Below are positions 1 to 7,275 of a stretch of 16,070 nucleotides of DNA, in pieces. A program made the position numbers and the translations under genes. This DNA is from Deltaproteobacteria bacterium (GTDB lineage: Bacteria > Desulfobacterota > Desulfobulbia > Desulfobulbales > Desulfobulbaceae). The DNA lies in the NCBI GenBank assembly GCA_024277485.1, contig JAJRVA010000125.1, forward strand, positions 1 to 16,070, in the 5' to 3' direction. Position 1 is the first letter of the stretch; every line of letters begins with the position of its first letter. Under the pieces are notes generated by a model. The model saw only the letters and a program-made list of their open reading frames with translations. It had not been told where the DNA came from and ran no database searches.

Positions 1-125
1 AACAGGAAGTACATCTGCCATGCAAAGAGCAGGAATGGTGGCGAATAATCAGGACAGGGGGAGGGCACCCGGAAAAAAGGGAAAACAGCAGGGTGGATAC
101 GGATTATATACAAGAGCGGCGGGGG

Positions 126-503
126 TCAGATCAGGGAGGAGAGGACCTCGCATTCACGGCAGATCTCCATTTTGTCTTTCCACTCTTTTTCAGCCGCACA
201 TTCGCACTGGGTACCACTTAAAAACCAGCAGAACTGCCCTGCCTGAAACTCCCAGGCCGGACAGTCTTTTTTGATGTTGCATTTTTTCTGCACCCAGCAG
301 TCTTTGCGCTTCGAAGAATCTTTACTTCGCTGATTAATCAGCAGAAAGTAAATTTGTCTTTCAACGTGTAGAGGGACCGGGCGCCACCCCTGCTCGTAAC
401 TCTGCACGGCTTTTAACGAAACACCGAGAAGATTACCCAGTTCTTTCTGGGTTTTTCCCAGTTTGGCCCGGGCTTTTGAAAAATGAATCTTATCCATCCG
501 CAT
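126..503 (-). CDS. HTH (XRE-like) protein with C-terminal two-CW cysteine-rich domain
   Basis: A 125-residue protein. Residues about 8-58 look like a Cro/C1-type helix-turn-helix: the stretch KTQKELGNLLGVSLKAVQSY has the usual helix-turn-recognition-helix spacing. Residues 69-118 are cysteine-rich, with two Cys-Trp pairs (C69-W70, C92-W93) and further cysteines at 75, 81, 100, 102, 115 and 118, including CPAW and GTQC. This resembles the small 'two-CW' domain common in sulfate-reducing and related bacteria, likely a metal or redox site (inference). The combination suggests a DNA-binding regulator that senses metal or redox state. The start at 503 has no clear Shine-Dalgarno sequence; an ATG two codons later is possible. 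It stands alone, divergent from purA, with a dyad (560-587) about 57 bases upstream. No terminator is evident in bases 1-125. The domain call is good; the function is unproven. Confidence 0.75.
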   Translation of the reverse strand: MRMDKIHFSKARAKLGKTQKELGNLLGVSLKAVQSYEQGWRPVPLHVERQIYFLLINQRSKDSSKRKDCWVQKKCNIKKDCPAWEFQAGQFCWFLSGTQCECAAEKEWKDKMEICRECEVLSSLI

Positions 504-1043
504 TCTGTAGACAAAGGAAATTTATATCCATTTGACAGGTACCACACTGTGCCCGTCGATGCAAGCAGTTTTTAATAACTGTTTGCAAAAAAGATAAGAG
601 AGCGGATTTTTTTGGAGAAAAAAGAGAAAGCGTTCAGAGAATTAACTAATATTGAATTAATCTTTACATAACATAATGGAAAAATAAAACAATTTTGTCG
701 TAACAGCTGCTTTTATTTTTTCCGGGGCGAACGACAACTTGAGATAAATCCACAGTAATTTTCGCATGTTATTTCCAGCTTGATAAAACTGTATCACATC
801 TACGGGAAAATGTTCAGGTTGAAAAACAAGTGGTTGGAATTGTATTAAGAACTGGGCAGCATTAAATCAACCTGGGGTGATGAGGAAAAGCATTTTACAG
901 GGCGACAGTGATACCGGGACATTTACGTCTTTCAACAGCAGGGATCTGCATTGCCGCAACCTGAAAAAGTGCACAGAGTACGGAGAAGAGTTTGCTTGAA
1001 ATCAGGTGTATTTACGTTAATTTCAGAAAATACGCGACAGGAT
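504..1043. other. AT-rich divergent intergenic region, no gene recognised
   Basis: This is most of the 670-base gap between the HTH gene and purA. It is clearly richer in A and T than the flanking genes. Besides the 560-587 dyad I see two longer-range inverted repeats: TTGTCGT 695-701 with ACGACAA 731-737, and CAGGTTGA 816-823 with TCAACCTG 867-874. The latter could close a 43-base structured loop. I do not recognise a known small RNA or riboswitch, and short frames here (for example from 951) look spurious. Confidence 0.5.
560..587. promoter_or_regulatory. Inverted repeat, candidate operator
   Basis: TGCAAGCAGT (560-569) and ACTGTTTGCA (578-587) form a 10-bp dyad with one mismatch and an 8-base AT spacer. 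No T-run follows on either strand, so it is unlikely to be a terminator. It lies upstream of the HTH gene and could be a binding site for that regulator or for another dimeric repressor. This is inference from symmetry and position. Confidence 0.4.
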
Positions 1044-1072
1044 TTGACTTTTGTCGCCTCCTCTGCTATATT
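1044..1072 (+). promoter_or_regulatory. sigma70-type promoter for purA
   Basis: TTGACT (1044-1049) and TATATT (1067-1072) are separated by exactly 17 bases, close to the TTGACA/TATAAT consensus. Transcription would start near 1079, giving a leader of about 95 bases before the purA ATG. It may drive the whole purA-rpoZ-dnaJ-moaC-dksA-galT block. Confidence 0.7.
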
Positions 1073-1089
1073 TTTTCGGTTTTGGGCAG

Positions 1090-1124
1090 GATTATTTTGT
1101 GTTTTGTTTATGGCAAAAATAATC
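1090..1124 (+). promoter_or_regulatory. AU-rich hairpin in purA leader
   Basis: GATTATTTTG (1090-1099) pairs with CAAAAATAATC (1114-1124) with one bulged A and a 14-base loop. It lies between the predicted start of transcription and the Shine-Dalgarno AGGAG at 1163-1167. A pyrimidine-rich tract follows (1125-1145). It could affect leader stability or act as a weak attenuator; no known riboswitch class is recognised. Confidence 0.35.
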
Positions 1125-1149
1125 GTCCTTTTCTTTTCTCTTTCAATAA

Positions 1150-2484
<1,335 letters not shown>

Positions 2485-2486
2485 GG

Positions 2487-2514
2487 TTGCGCGCATTGTT
2501 CAGGTGTTTATAAG
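2487..2514 (+). promoter_or_regulatory. weak candidate promoter upstream of rpoZ
   Basis: TTGCGC (2487-2492) and TATAAG (2509-2514) are separated by 16 bases in the 76-base gap between purA and rpoZ. The match is moderate. It could provide an internal start for rpoZ-dnaJ and following genes in addition to read-through from purA. Confidence 0.3.
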
Positions 2515-2560
2515 TAGAAAGACAAGGTACCCAAGGTTATAATTCGGAGGATAAAGAGAT

Positions 2561-2866
2561 ATGGCTCGCATAACAGTTGAAGACTGCCTGGCCCAGGTGG
2601 GGGATGACAATCGTTTCGCCCTGGTCCATCTGGCAGTGGAGCGGATTCGTCAGCATCGTGAAGGTGAACCGTTCATGTCAAAGGGAAAAAACAAGGAAAT
2701 TGTCATGACCCTGCGCGAGATCGCCGCGGGTAGCGTAACCTTTGACAATATTCATGACCTGCCCCGCCTGCGCAAGGAAAGTCTCAGGGAGGCGGAAGGT
2801 GATGGCGAGGCGGAAGGTGATGGCGAGGCGGAAGGAGCGGAAGAGGAAACACCAAACAACTCCTGA
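2561..2866 (+). CDS. rpoZ: DNA-directed RNA polymerase subunit omega
   Basis: Omega is the smallest RNA polymerase subunit; it wraps the C-terminal tail of beta-prime and aids core assembly. The 101-residue protein begins MARITVEDCL, has NRFALVHLAVERIRQ at about 17-31 and NKEIVMTLREIAAG at about 43-56, all matching the omega core. The N-terminal MAR motif, which in E. coli contributes to ppGpp site 1 at the omega/beta-prime interface, is conserved. The C-terminal tail (about 75-101) is strongly acidic and is encoded by an 18-bp tandem repeat. GGAGG at 2546-2550 precedes the ATG by 10 bases. It lies between purA and dnaJ, with dksA three genes downstream. Confidence 0.95.
   Translation: MARITVEDCLAQVGDDNRFALVHLAVERIRQHREGEPFMSKGKNKEIVMTLREIAAGSVTFDNIHDLPRLRKESLREAEGDGEAEGDGEAEGAEEETPNNS
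2789..2835 (+). repeat. 18-bp in-frame tandem repeat, about 2.6 copies, in rpoZ
   Basis: The unit GAGGCGGAAGGTGATGGC occurs at 2789-2806 and 2807-2824, identical, with a partial third copy at 2825-2835. Being a multiple of three it encodes repeated EAEGDG in the acidic omega tail without breaking the frame. Identical copies suggest recent slippage, so copy number may vary between strains. Confidence 0.9.
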
Positions 2867-2904
2867 TCCTGCCTGATGCTGCCGGCAGGAGGTATCGCGC
2901 CGGT

Positions 2905-2934
2905 ATGCATGGACTGGAGACACACCTTATATGA
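2905..2934 (+). CDS. possible 9-codon upstream ORF coupled to dnaJ
   Basis: ATG at 2905 opens a nine-codon frame (MHGLETHLI) whose TGA (2932-2934) overlaps the dnaJ ATG (2931-2933) as ATGA. A strong GGAGGT (2888-2893) lies 11 bases before this ATG but is too far from the dnaJ start, whose nearest site is the weaker GGAG at 2916-2919. A short hairpin (CCTGCC 2868-2873 with GGCAGG 2884-2889) partly covers the GGAGGT. The arrangement would fit translational coupling. It is very short and may be chance. Confidence 0.25.
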   Translation: MHGLETHLI

Positions 2935-4067
2935 GCAGAGATTATTACGAAATACTTGGCGTGCCTGTCGAGGCCAGTGCGGATGAGATAAAGAAATCAT
3001 ACCGCAAACTGGCCATGAAGTACCATCCGGACAGGAACCCGGGGGACGCGGAGGCCGAGGTCCGTTTCAAGGAGGCGGCCGAGGCCTATGAGGTGCTCTC
3101 TGATGTGCAGAAGAGAAGAATCTATGACACCTACGGCCACGAAGGACTGAAAAACAGCGGTTACGGCGGTCCGGGCACGGCAGAAGATATTTTTTCCAGT
3201 ATCAATGACCTGTTTGGAGATCTGTTCGGCTTCGGCGGTCGTTCCCGTCGGCGGGACCCGAATGGTCCGGTGCCCGGAGATGATCTGCGCTATGACATGG
3301 AAATCTCCTTCATGGATGCGGTCCATGGGACGACACGGGAGGTTGAGGTAACCAAGCGGGAAACTTGCTGGACTTGTGAAGGATCAGGGTCGCGGCCCGG
3401 GTATAAGCCCCAGGTCTGTCCAAGCTGTCACGGGCGGGGCCAGGTCATCCGCTCCCAGGGTTTTTTCCAGGTCAGTTCGACCTGTCCCCAGTGTCACGGC
3501 ACAGGTCAGGTCATCTCCAACCCCTGCGCGGACTGCGATGGCGCCGGCCTGGTGAACAAGACCAAAAAGGTATCCATCAAGATCCCGGCCGGGGTTGATA
3601 CCGGCGCCCGGATGCGTCTTAAGGGTGAGGGTGAGGGAGGACGCCGGGGCGGTCCGTCTGGCGATCTCTATGTTGTCATCCATGTTCAGCCCCATGAGTT
3701 TTTCCAGCGTGACGGCCAGGTTATTTACCTGCGTTATCCCGTGTCGATGGTGAAGGCGGCACTTGGCTGCGAGGTGGAAGTCCCCACCATCCATGGAGAG
3801 GCCCGGCTGAAAATACCAGCCGGCACCCAATCAGGCGAACGTTTTACCCTGCGCCGGGAAGGTGTTCCAAGCCTGAGGGGAACGGGGAAGGGTGATATGG
3901 TCGTTGAGGTGCAGGTCCAGACACCGACCGGACTCACCAGGAAACAGAAGGAACTGCTCAAAGAGTTTGACGAGCACTGCGGAGAGGAAGAGGGGTTCTT
4001 TTCGCGCCTGTTTCACGGCGGTTTCGGCCATGGGAGCCAGGACCACCACTCCGGGGATGCGAAGTAA
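2931..4067 (+). CDS. dnaJ: chaperone protein DnaJ (type I Hsp40)
   Basis: Co-chaperone that binds unfolded protein and stimulates DnaK ATP hydrolysis. All type I parts are present in its 378 residues: the J domain at 1-70 with the HPD motif at 32-34, a Gly/Phe-rich linker (about 75-115, including [12 protein letters not shown]), a zinc-binding region with four CxxCxGxG repeats ([32 protein letters not shown], about 145-205), and C-terminal substrate-binding beta domains. The [11 protein letters not shown] start is typical. dnaK and grpE are not in this window, so this copy sits apart from the usual heat-shock operon. No CIRCE element is seen upstream. The stop codon directly abuts the moaC ATG. 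A second dnaJ near dnaK elsewhere in the genome is possible. Confidence 0.97.
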   Translation: MSRDYYEILGVPVEASADEIKKSYRKLAMKYHPDRNPGDAEAEVRFKEAAEAYEVLSDVQKRRIYDTYGHEGLKNSGYGGPGTAEDIFSSINDLFGDLFGFGGRSRRRDPNGPVPGDDLRYDMEISFMDAVHGTTREVEVTKRETCWTCEGSGSRPGYKPQVCPSCHGRGQVIRSQGFFQVSSTCPQCHGTGQVISNPCADCDGAGLVNKTKKVSIKIPAGVDTGARMRLKGEGEGGRRGGPSGDLYVVIHVQPHEFFQRDGQVIYLRYPVSMVKAALGCEVEVPTIHGEARLKIPAGTQSGERFTLRREGVPSLRGTGKGDMVVEVQVQTPTGLTRKQKELLKEFDEHCGEEEGFFSRLFHGGFGHGSQDHHSGDAK

Positions 4068-4553
4068 ATGTCCGGGCAGGAGACTTTTACTCATTTTGAT
4101 TCGGCCGGCAATGCCAGGATGGTCAATATCGGCGCTAAAAAAGAAACGGATCGACGCGCTGTGGCAGCCGGGCGTGTTGTAATGAATCCAGAGACATACC
4201 GGATGGTTCGTGAGGGGACCACGACCAAGGGCGATGCCCTGGGTGTGGCGCGGATTGCCGGGATCATGGCGGCAAAAAAAGTTGACAGCCTGGTTCCTCT
4301 TTGTCATCCTCTTGCGGTGACCGGTGTGGATATTGATTTTGCCTTTGAAGAGGACGGCAGGTCTATCGCCATTGAGGCGTCAGTAGAAATTCACGGCAAG
4401 ACGGGAGTTGAGATGGAAGCCCTGACCGCGGTATCGATTGCCGCTCTCACCCTCTATGACATGTGCAAGGCCGTGGACAAGAATATGGTTATCTCCGATA
4501 TCCGCCTGTTGAAGAAAAGTGGTGGAAAAAGCGGAGACTTTGTCAGGAAATAG
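4068..4553 (+). CDS. moaC: cyclic pyranopterin monophosphate synthase
   Basis: MoaC acts with the radical-SAM enzyme MoaA to turn GTP into cyclic pyranopterin monophosphate, the first step of molybdenum cofactor synthesis. The 161-residue length is typical. The opening [15 protein letters not shown] is characteristic. Residues aligned with the E. coli active site are all present with a constant +3 offset: Lys54 (in KGDALG), His80 (LCHPL), Glu115 and Glu117 (TGVEMEAL), Asp131 and Lys134 (YDMCKAVDK). [10 protein letters not shown] lies at the C-terminus. It begins immediately after the dnaJ stop without a clear ribosome-binding site, so it is probably translationally coupled to dnaJ. No moaA, moaE or other moa gene is in the window. 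Molybdo- or tungstoenzymes are expected in this organism. Confidence 0.97.
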   Translation: MSGQETFTHFDSAGNARMVNIGAKKETDRRAVAAGRVVMNPETYRMVREGTTTKGDALGVARIAGIMAAKKVDSLVPLCHPLAVTGVDIDFAFEEDGRSIAIEASVEIHGKTGVEMEALTAVSIAALTLYDMCKAVDKNMVISDIRLLKKSGGKSGDFVRK

Positions 4554-4604
4554 TCAGGGAAGGAAAACAGCAGGCGGAGAGAATCTGTTTGGCGGAGAAC
4601 GACA

Positions 4605-4967
4605 ATGAATGATAAACAGCTCAAGAAGTTTAAGCGTCAGCTTGAAGAGATGAAAAAGAAGATTCTGGACGACGTTGAACAGACTCTTACAGAGATGACG
4701 ACCCAGGCCGGAAATATTCCCGACCCGAATGACCGGGCCACCGTTGAATCCGAACGCAGTTTTGAGTTGCGAATCCGGGACCGTGAACGCAAACTGATGA
4801 ACAAGATCGATGAAGCGCTTGTCCGGATCAAGGAAGGTGAATACGGTAATTGCGAGGACTGCGGCGAGGAAATCGCCATTAAAAGGCTCGAGGCCCGGCC
4901 GGTCGCCAAGTTCTGCATTGACTGCAAGACCAAGCAGGAACAGCAGGAGAAGGCTCAGGGCCGCTGA
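4605..4967 (+). CDS. dksA: RNA polymerase-binding transcription factor DksA
   Basis: DksA enters the RNA polymerase secondary channel and, with ppGpp, retunes transcription of rRNA and amino-acid genes. At 120 residues it is shorter than E. coli DksA (151) at the N-terminus, but the rest aligns with a constant offset of 31. The coiled-coil tip DxxDxA is D40-P-N-D43-R-A45. Zinc ligands are C83, C86, C104 and C107 (CEDCG, FCIDCK). The E. coli ppGpp site 2 residues R91, L95, K98 and K139 correspond to R60, L64, K67 and K108, all conserved. It is therefore a canonical DksA rather than a cysteine-poor or TraR-like paralogue. A GGAG lies just before the start, and galT follows after five bases. Confidence 0.93.
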   Translation: MNDKQLKKFKRQLEEMKKKILDDVEQTLTEMTTQAGNIPDPNDRATVESERSFELRIRDRERKLMNKIDEALVRIKEGEYGNCEDCGEEIAIKRLEARPVAKFCIDCKTKQEQQEKAQGR

Positions 4968-4972
4968 TCTCC

Positions 4973-5971
4973 ATGCCCGAGTTACGGAAAGATCCAATCC
5001 TCGGCCGCTGGATCATTATTTCAAAGGAGCGGAGCAAGAGGCCGACGGATTTTATCATTGAGGAGCAGAAGTCCACCGGCGGTTTCTGCCCCCTGTGTCC
5101 GGGCAACGAAAAAACAACTCCAGGCGAAGTTCTTGTCTTTGGCCGGGAACCGGGGCTGCCGGCAAATTCATCCCGGTGGCAGGTCAGGGTCGTGCCCAAC
5201 AAGTTTCCGGCCCTTGTTATAGAGGGAGAACTGGAAAAAGAGGGCGAAGGCCTGTATGACCGGATGAACGGTATCGGCGCCCATGAGGTTATTATTGAAA
5301 GCCCGAACCATGAAGACCGCTTTACCTCCCTTCCCCCGGAGCAGATGCTTCTCGTCTTCCAGGCCTTTCGCAGCAGAATCAACGACCTTGCCCGGGACCG
5401 GCGCTTCAGGTACGTGATGGTCTTTAAAAACTATGGCCGGGCCGCAGGCGCTTCCCTGGAGCATCCCCATTCGCAGCTTGTGGCATTGCCTATCCTGCCC
5501 AGAATGGTGACCTCTGAGCTTGACGGCACACTTTCCTATTATAAATACAAGGACCGCTGTGTGTACTGTGATATCATCCGCCAGGAAATACAGCAGGATA
5601 TCCGTCTTGTCTGCCGGAACGATTATTTTGTTACCCTGGCTCCCTTTGCTCCCCGTTCACCCTTCGAGATGTGGATTCTGCCCACGCAGCACAGTTCCTC
5701 CTATACGGATCAGAGTGATGAGTCCATGCGGAGCCTGGTCGATATTTTCACGGAAAGCCTGCAGAGACTGGATCGCTGCATCCCCAATGTGCCGTATAAT
5801 TTCGTTCTTCACACGCAACCGCTGCGTTCCGAACCGCTTGAACATTATCACTGGCATTTTGAGATTGTACCGAAGTTGACGAGCATCGCCGGTTTTGAAT
5901 GGGGTTCAGGTTTTTATATCAACCCCATGCCTCCGGAAGATACCTGCCGATACCTGAAGGAAGCCATGTAG
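4973..5971 (+). CDS. galT: galactose-1-phosphate uridylyltransferase family protein
   Basis: GalT transfers UMP between UDP-glucose and galactose-1-phosphate in the Leloir pathway through a uridylyl-histidine intermediate. The 332-residue protein has both HIT-like halves. The catalytic His-Pro-His is H164-P-H166, in EHPHSQ, at the same numbers as in E. coli GalT. A possible zinc pair is C39-C42 (CPLCPG), a second pair CVYC lies at about 193-196, and HYHWH is at 291-295. The Ser after HPH (Gly in E. coli) and the absence of galK, galE or galM nearby leave open a related role, such as an ADP-glucose phosphorylase or another hexose-1-phosphate nucleotidylyltransferase. It starts five bases after dksA, and the next gene's Shine-Dalgarno sequence overlaps its stop. 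Confidence 0.85.
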   Translation: MPELRKDPILGRWIIISKERSKRPTDFIIEEQKSTGGFCPLCPGNEKTTPGEVLVFGREPGLPANSSRWQVRVVPNKFPALVIEGELEKEGEGLYDRMNGIGAHEVIIESPNHEDRFTSLPPEQMLLVFQAFRSRINDLARDRRFRYVMVFKNYGRAAGASLEHPHSQLVALPILPRMVTSELDGTLSYYKYKDRCVYCDIIRQEIQQDIRLVCRNDYFVTLAPFAPRSPFEMWILPTQHSSSYTDQSDESMRSLVDIFTESLQRLDRCIPNVPYNFVLHTQPLRSEPLEHYHWHFEIVPKLTSIAGFEWGSGFYINPMPPEDTCRYLKEAM

Positions 5972-5980
5972 GAGGATCCT

Positions 5981-6337
5981 GTGGTGAAAAAGCACATTCT
6001 TTTGGTCGATGATGAAGAGGGAATTCAGCTGCTCTACCGGGAAGAGTTCGAAGAGGAGGGCTATGAGGTCATCTCCGCCTCCAATGGCGATGAGGCCCTT
6101 GAGATATTTAACCGGGAGCCCCCTGACCTGGTCATACTTGATATCAATATGCCCGGCATGAGCGGCATAGAGGTCCTTCGCAGGATGAAGGAGATCAATC
6201 CCGACCTGCCGGTTATTTTAAGTTCAGCGTACCAGGAATTCAAGCAGGATCTCAGCACCTGGGCTTCCGAGGAGTATATTGTCAAGTCAGCGAACATGGA
6301 TGAACTGAAAGAGGCGGTCCGAAGGCATCTCAAGTAG
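5981..6337 (+). CDS. single-domain response regulator (CheY-like receiver)
   Basis: A stand-alone receiver domain of 118 residues with no output domain. It has the acidic pair D10-D11, the phosphoacceptor D54 in VILDINMPGMSG, Ser81/Ser82 at the switch position and the conserved Lys102 (YIVKSA). Such proteins relay phosphate or act by protein contact, as CheY does. No histidine kinase is in the window, so its partner is unknown. Two adjacent GTG codons (5981, 5984) can serve as start. GGAGG at 5971-5975 is 5 or 8 bases away respectively, so the second may be preferred. That site overlaps the galT stop, indicating co-transcription and possibly coupling. Confidence 0.92.
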   Translation: MVKKHILLVDDEEGIQLLYREEFEEEGYEVISASNGDEALEIFNREPPDLVILDINMPGMSGIEVLRRMKEINPDLPVILSSAYQEFKQDLSTWASEEYIVKSANMDELKEAVRRHLK

Positions 6338-6443
6338 ATTTTCCAGCAACCGTCGGATCATCGGCACGCCTTGATCGCAGCAGGACAGGCCATGAGTCAT
6401 CCGGCTTAACCGCCTCCTGACACCATTTCACGCGACCACGCAC

Positions 6444-7160
6444 ATGAAAGATATCCAGAATCTCCGGGATAACCGGCGTATAAATATCAGGAAGGTCGGC
6501 GTCAAGACAATTTCATACCCTGTCACTGTTCTTGACAAGGCCCGCAGGCTCCAGAGGACGGTTGCAACGGTAAACATGTATGTCAACCTGCCGCACCGGT
6601 TCAAGGGGACTCATATGAGCCGGTTTGTTGAGATACTCAACAGGTTTCGCGGTGAAATCAACCTGGAGAGTTTTCATTTCATCCTCCGGGAGATGAAAGA
6701 ACGCCTGAATGCCGAAGAGTCGCACATGGAAATCGAGTTTCCCTACTTTATGCAGAGGGAAACTGTTCCGGGAACCATTGACATGGAACGGTACGAGTGC
6801 CGGATGCATGGTTCGCTGCAGGATGACGATGACCTTGTCATGGAGATATCCGTGCCCATATTTCTGCCCCCGTTTATCCATGACCTCGGCGGGCTGCCAC
6901 GTTCCATGGGGCGCTGGGGAACGGCAAGGGTCGCTGTCCGGTTCAACTGTTTTGTATGGCTTGAAGATGTGATCGGCCTTGTCGAGCAGGGTGTTGAAAT
7001 TACATCAGAATCTCCGGCGTCAGTTGAATCGGTCACCAGGACTCTGGCGGAGATATTATCAGGTCATTCAGCCATTGCATGGTTCAGTATTGTGGTGGAG
7101 AACCTGGCCGACGGGTACACGACCTTTGCCTCCATTGAAGGACAGGGGACCCGAACATGA
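6444..7160 (+). CDS. folE2: GTP cyclohydrolase FolE2-family protein lacking the catalytic Cys/His motif
   Basis: Bona fide FolE2 (GCYH-IB) converts GTP to dihydroneopterin triphosphate for folate or related pterins. The N-terminal half is unmistakable: KVGVKTISYPVTVLD (17-31), TVATVNMYVNLPHRFKGTHM (39-58), MSRFVEILNRF, and EESHMEIEFPYF (91-102). However, the family's SLCPCSKxIS...GAHNQR segment is replaced at 140-157 by FLPPFIHDLGGLPRSMGR, of equal length. By my alignment the two Cys become P143 and I145 and the ligand His becomes M155. The C-terminal SIHNH-type stretch is also absent (LADGYTT at 221-227). Glu195 may be retained. The protein may have lost the reaction or taken another role. 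No Shine-Dalgarno sequence precedes the ATG; 106 bases without recognised features separate it from the response regulator. Confidence 0.8.
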   Translation: MKDIQNLRDNRRINIRKVGVKTISYPVTVLDKARRLQRTVATVNMYVNLPHRFKGTHMSRFVEILNRFRGEINLESFHFILREMKERLNAEESHMEIEFPYFMQRETVPGTIDMERYECRMHGSLQDDDDLVMEISVPIFLPPFIHDLGGLPRSMGRWGTARVAVRFNCFVWLEDVIGLVEQGVEITSESPASVESVTRTLAEILSGHSAIAWFSIVVENLADGYTTFASIEGQGTRT

Positions 7161-7162
7161 TA

Positions 7163-7216
7163 ACCCTGCAGCAGCTGCAGGGTAAGCAAATACACGAGGA
7201 TCCGTTCAGCTGCTGC
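7163..7216 (+). promoter_or_regulatory. two mutually exclusive hairpins upstream of glyS
   Basis: Hairpin A is perfect: ACCCTGCAG (7163-7171) pairs with CTGCAGGGT (7175-7183) across a three-base loop. Alternatively GCAGCAGCTG (7168-7177) pairs perfectly with CAGCTGCTGC (7207-7216), which would destroy A. No U-run follows A, so it is not a standard terminator. Part of the overlap stems from GCAGC repetition. The region shows no T-box consensus. It could be an RNA switch or a processing signal. Confidence 0.4.
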
Positions 7217-7275
7217 GCTGATGCATGAATTTTTGTCATCTTTCCGAAACCAGCTATGTTAACGTATGGAATGTT

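Noticed and set aside
20..274. An 84-codon plus-strand frame at the left edge
   Set aside because: It is low-complexity Gly/Arg-rich, and its second half lies opposite the HTH/two-CW gene, which has recognisable domains.
2867..2930. A CIRCE heat-shock operator before dnaJ
   Set aside because: No TTAGCACTC/GAGTGCTAA inverted repeat is found in the gap.
6838..6940. Frameshift explanation for the missing Cys motif in the FolE2-like gene
   Set aside because: The +1 frame gives a CP pair but not CPCS, and two compensating shifts would be needed; the in-frame segment has the expected length.
7161..7275. A T-box riboswitch before glyS
   Set aside because: The conserved T-box sequence and specifier-loop layout are not present and the space is too short.
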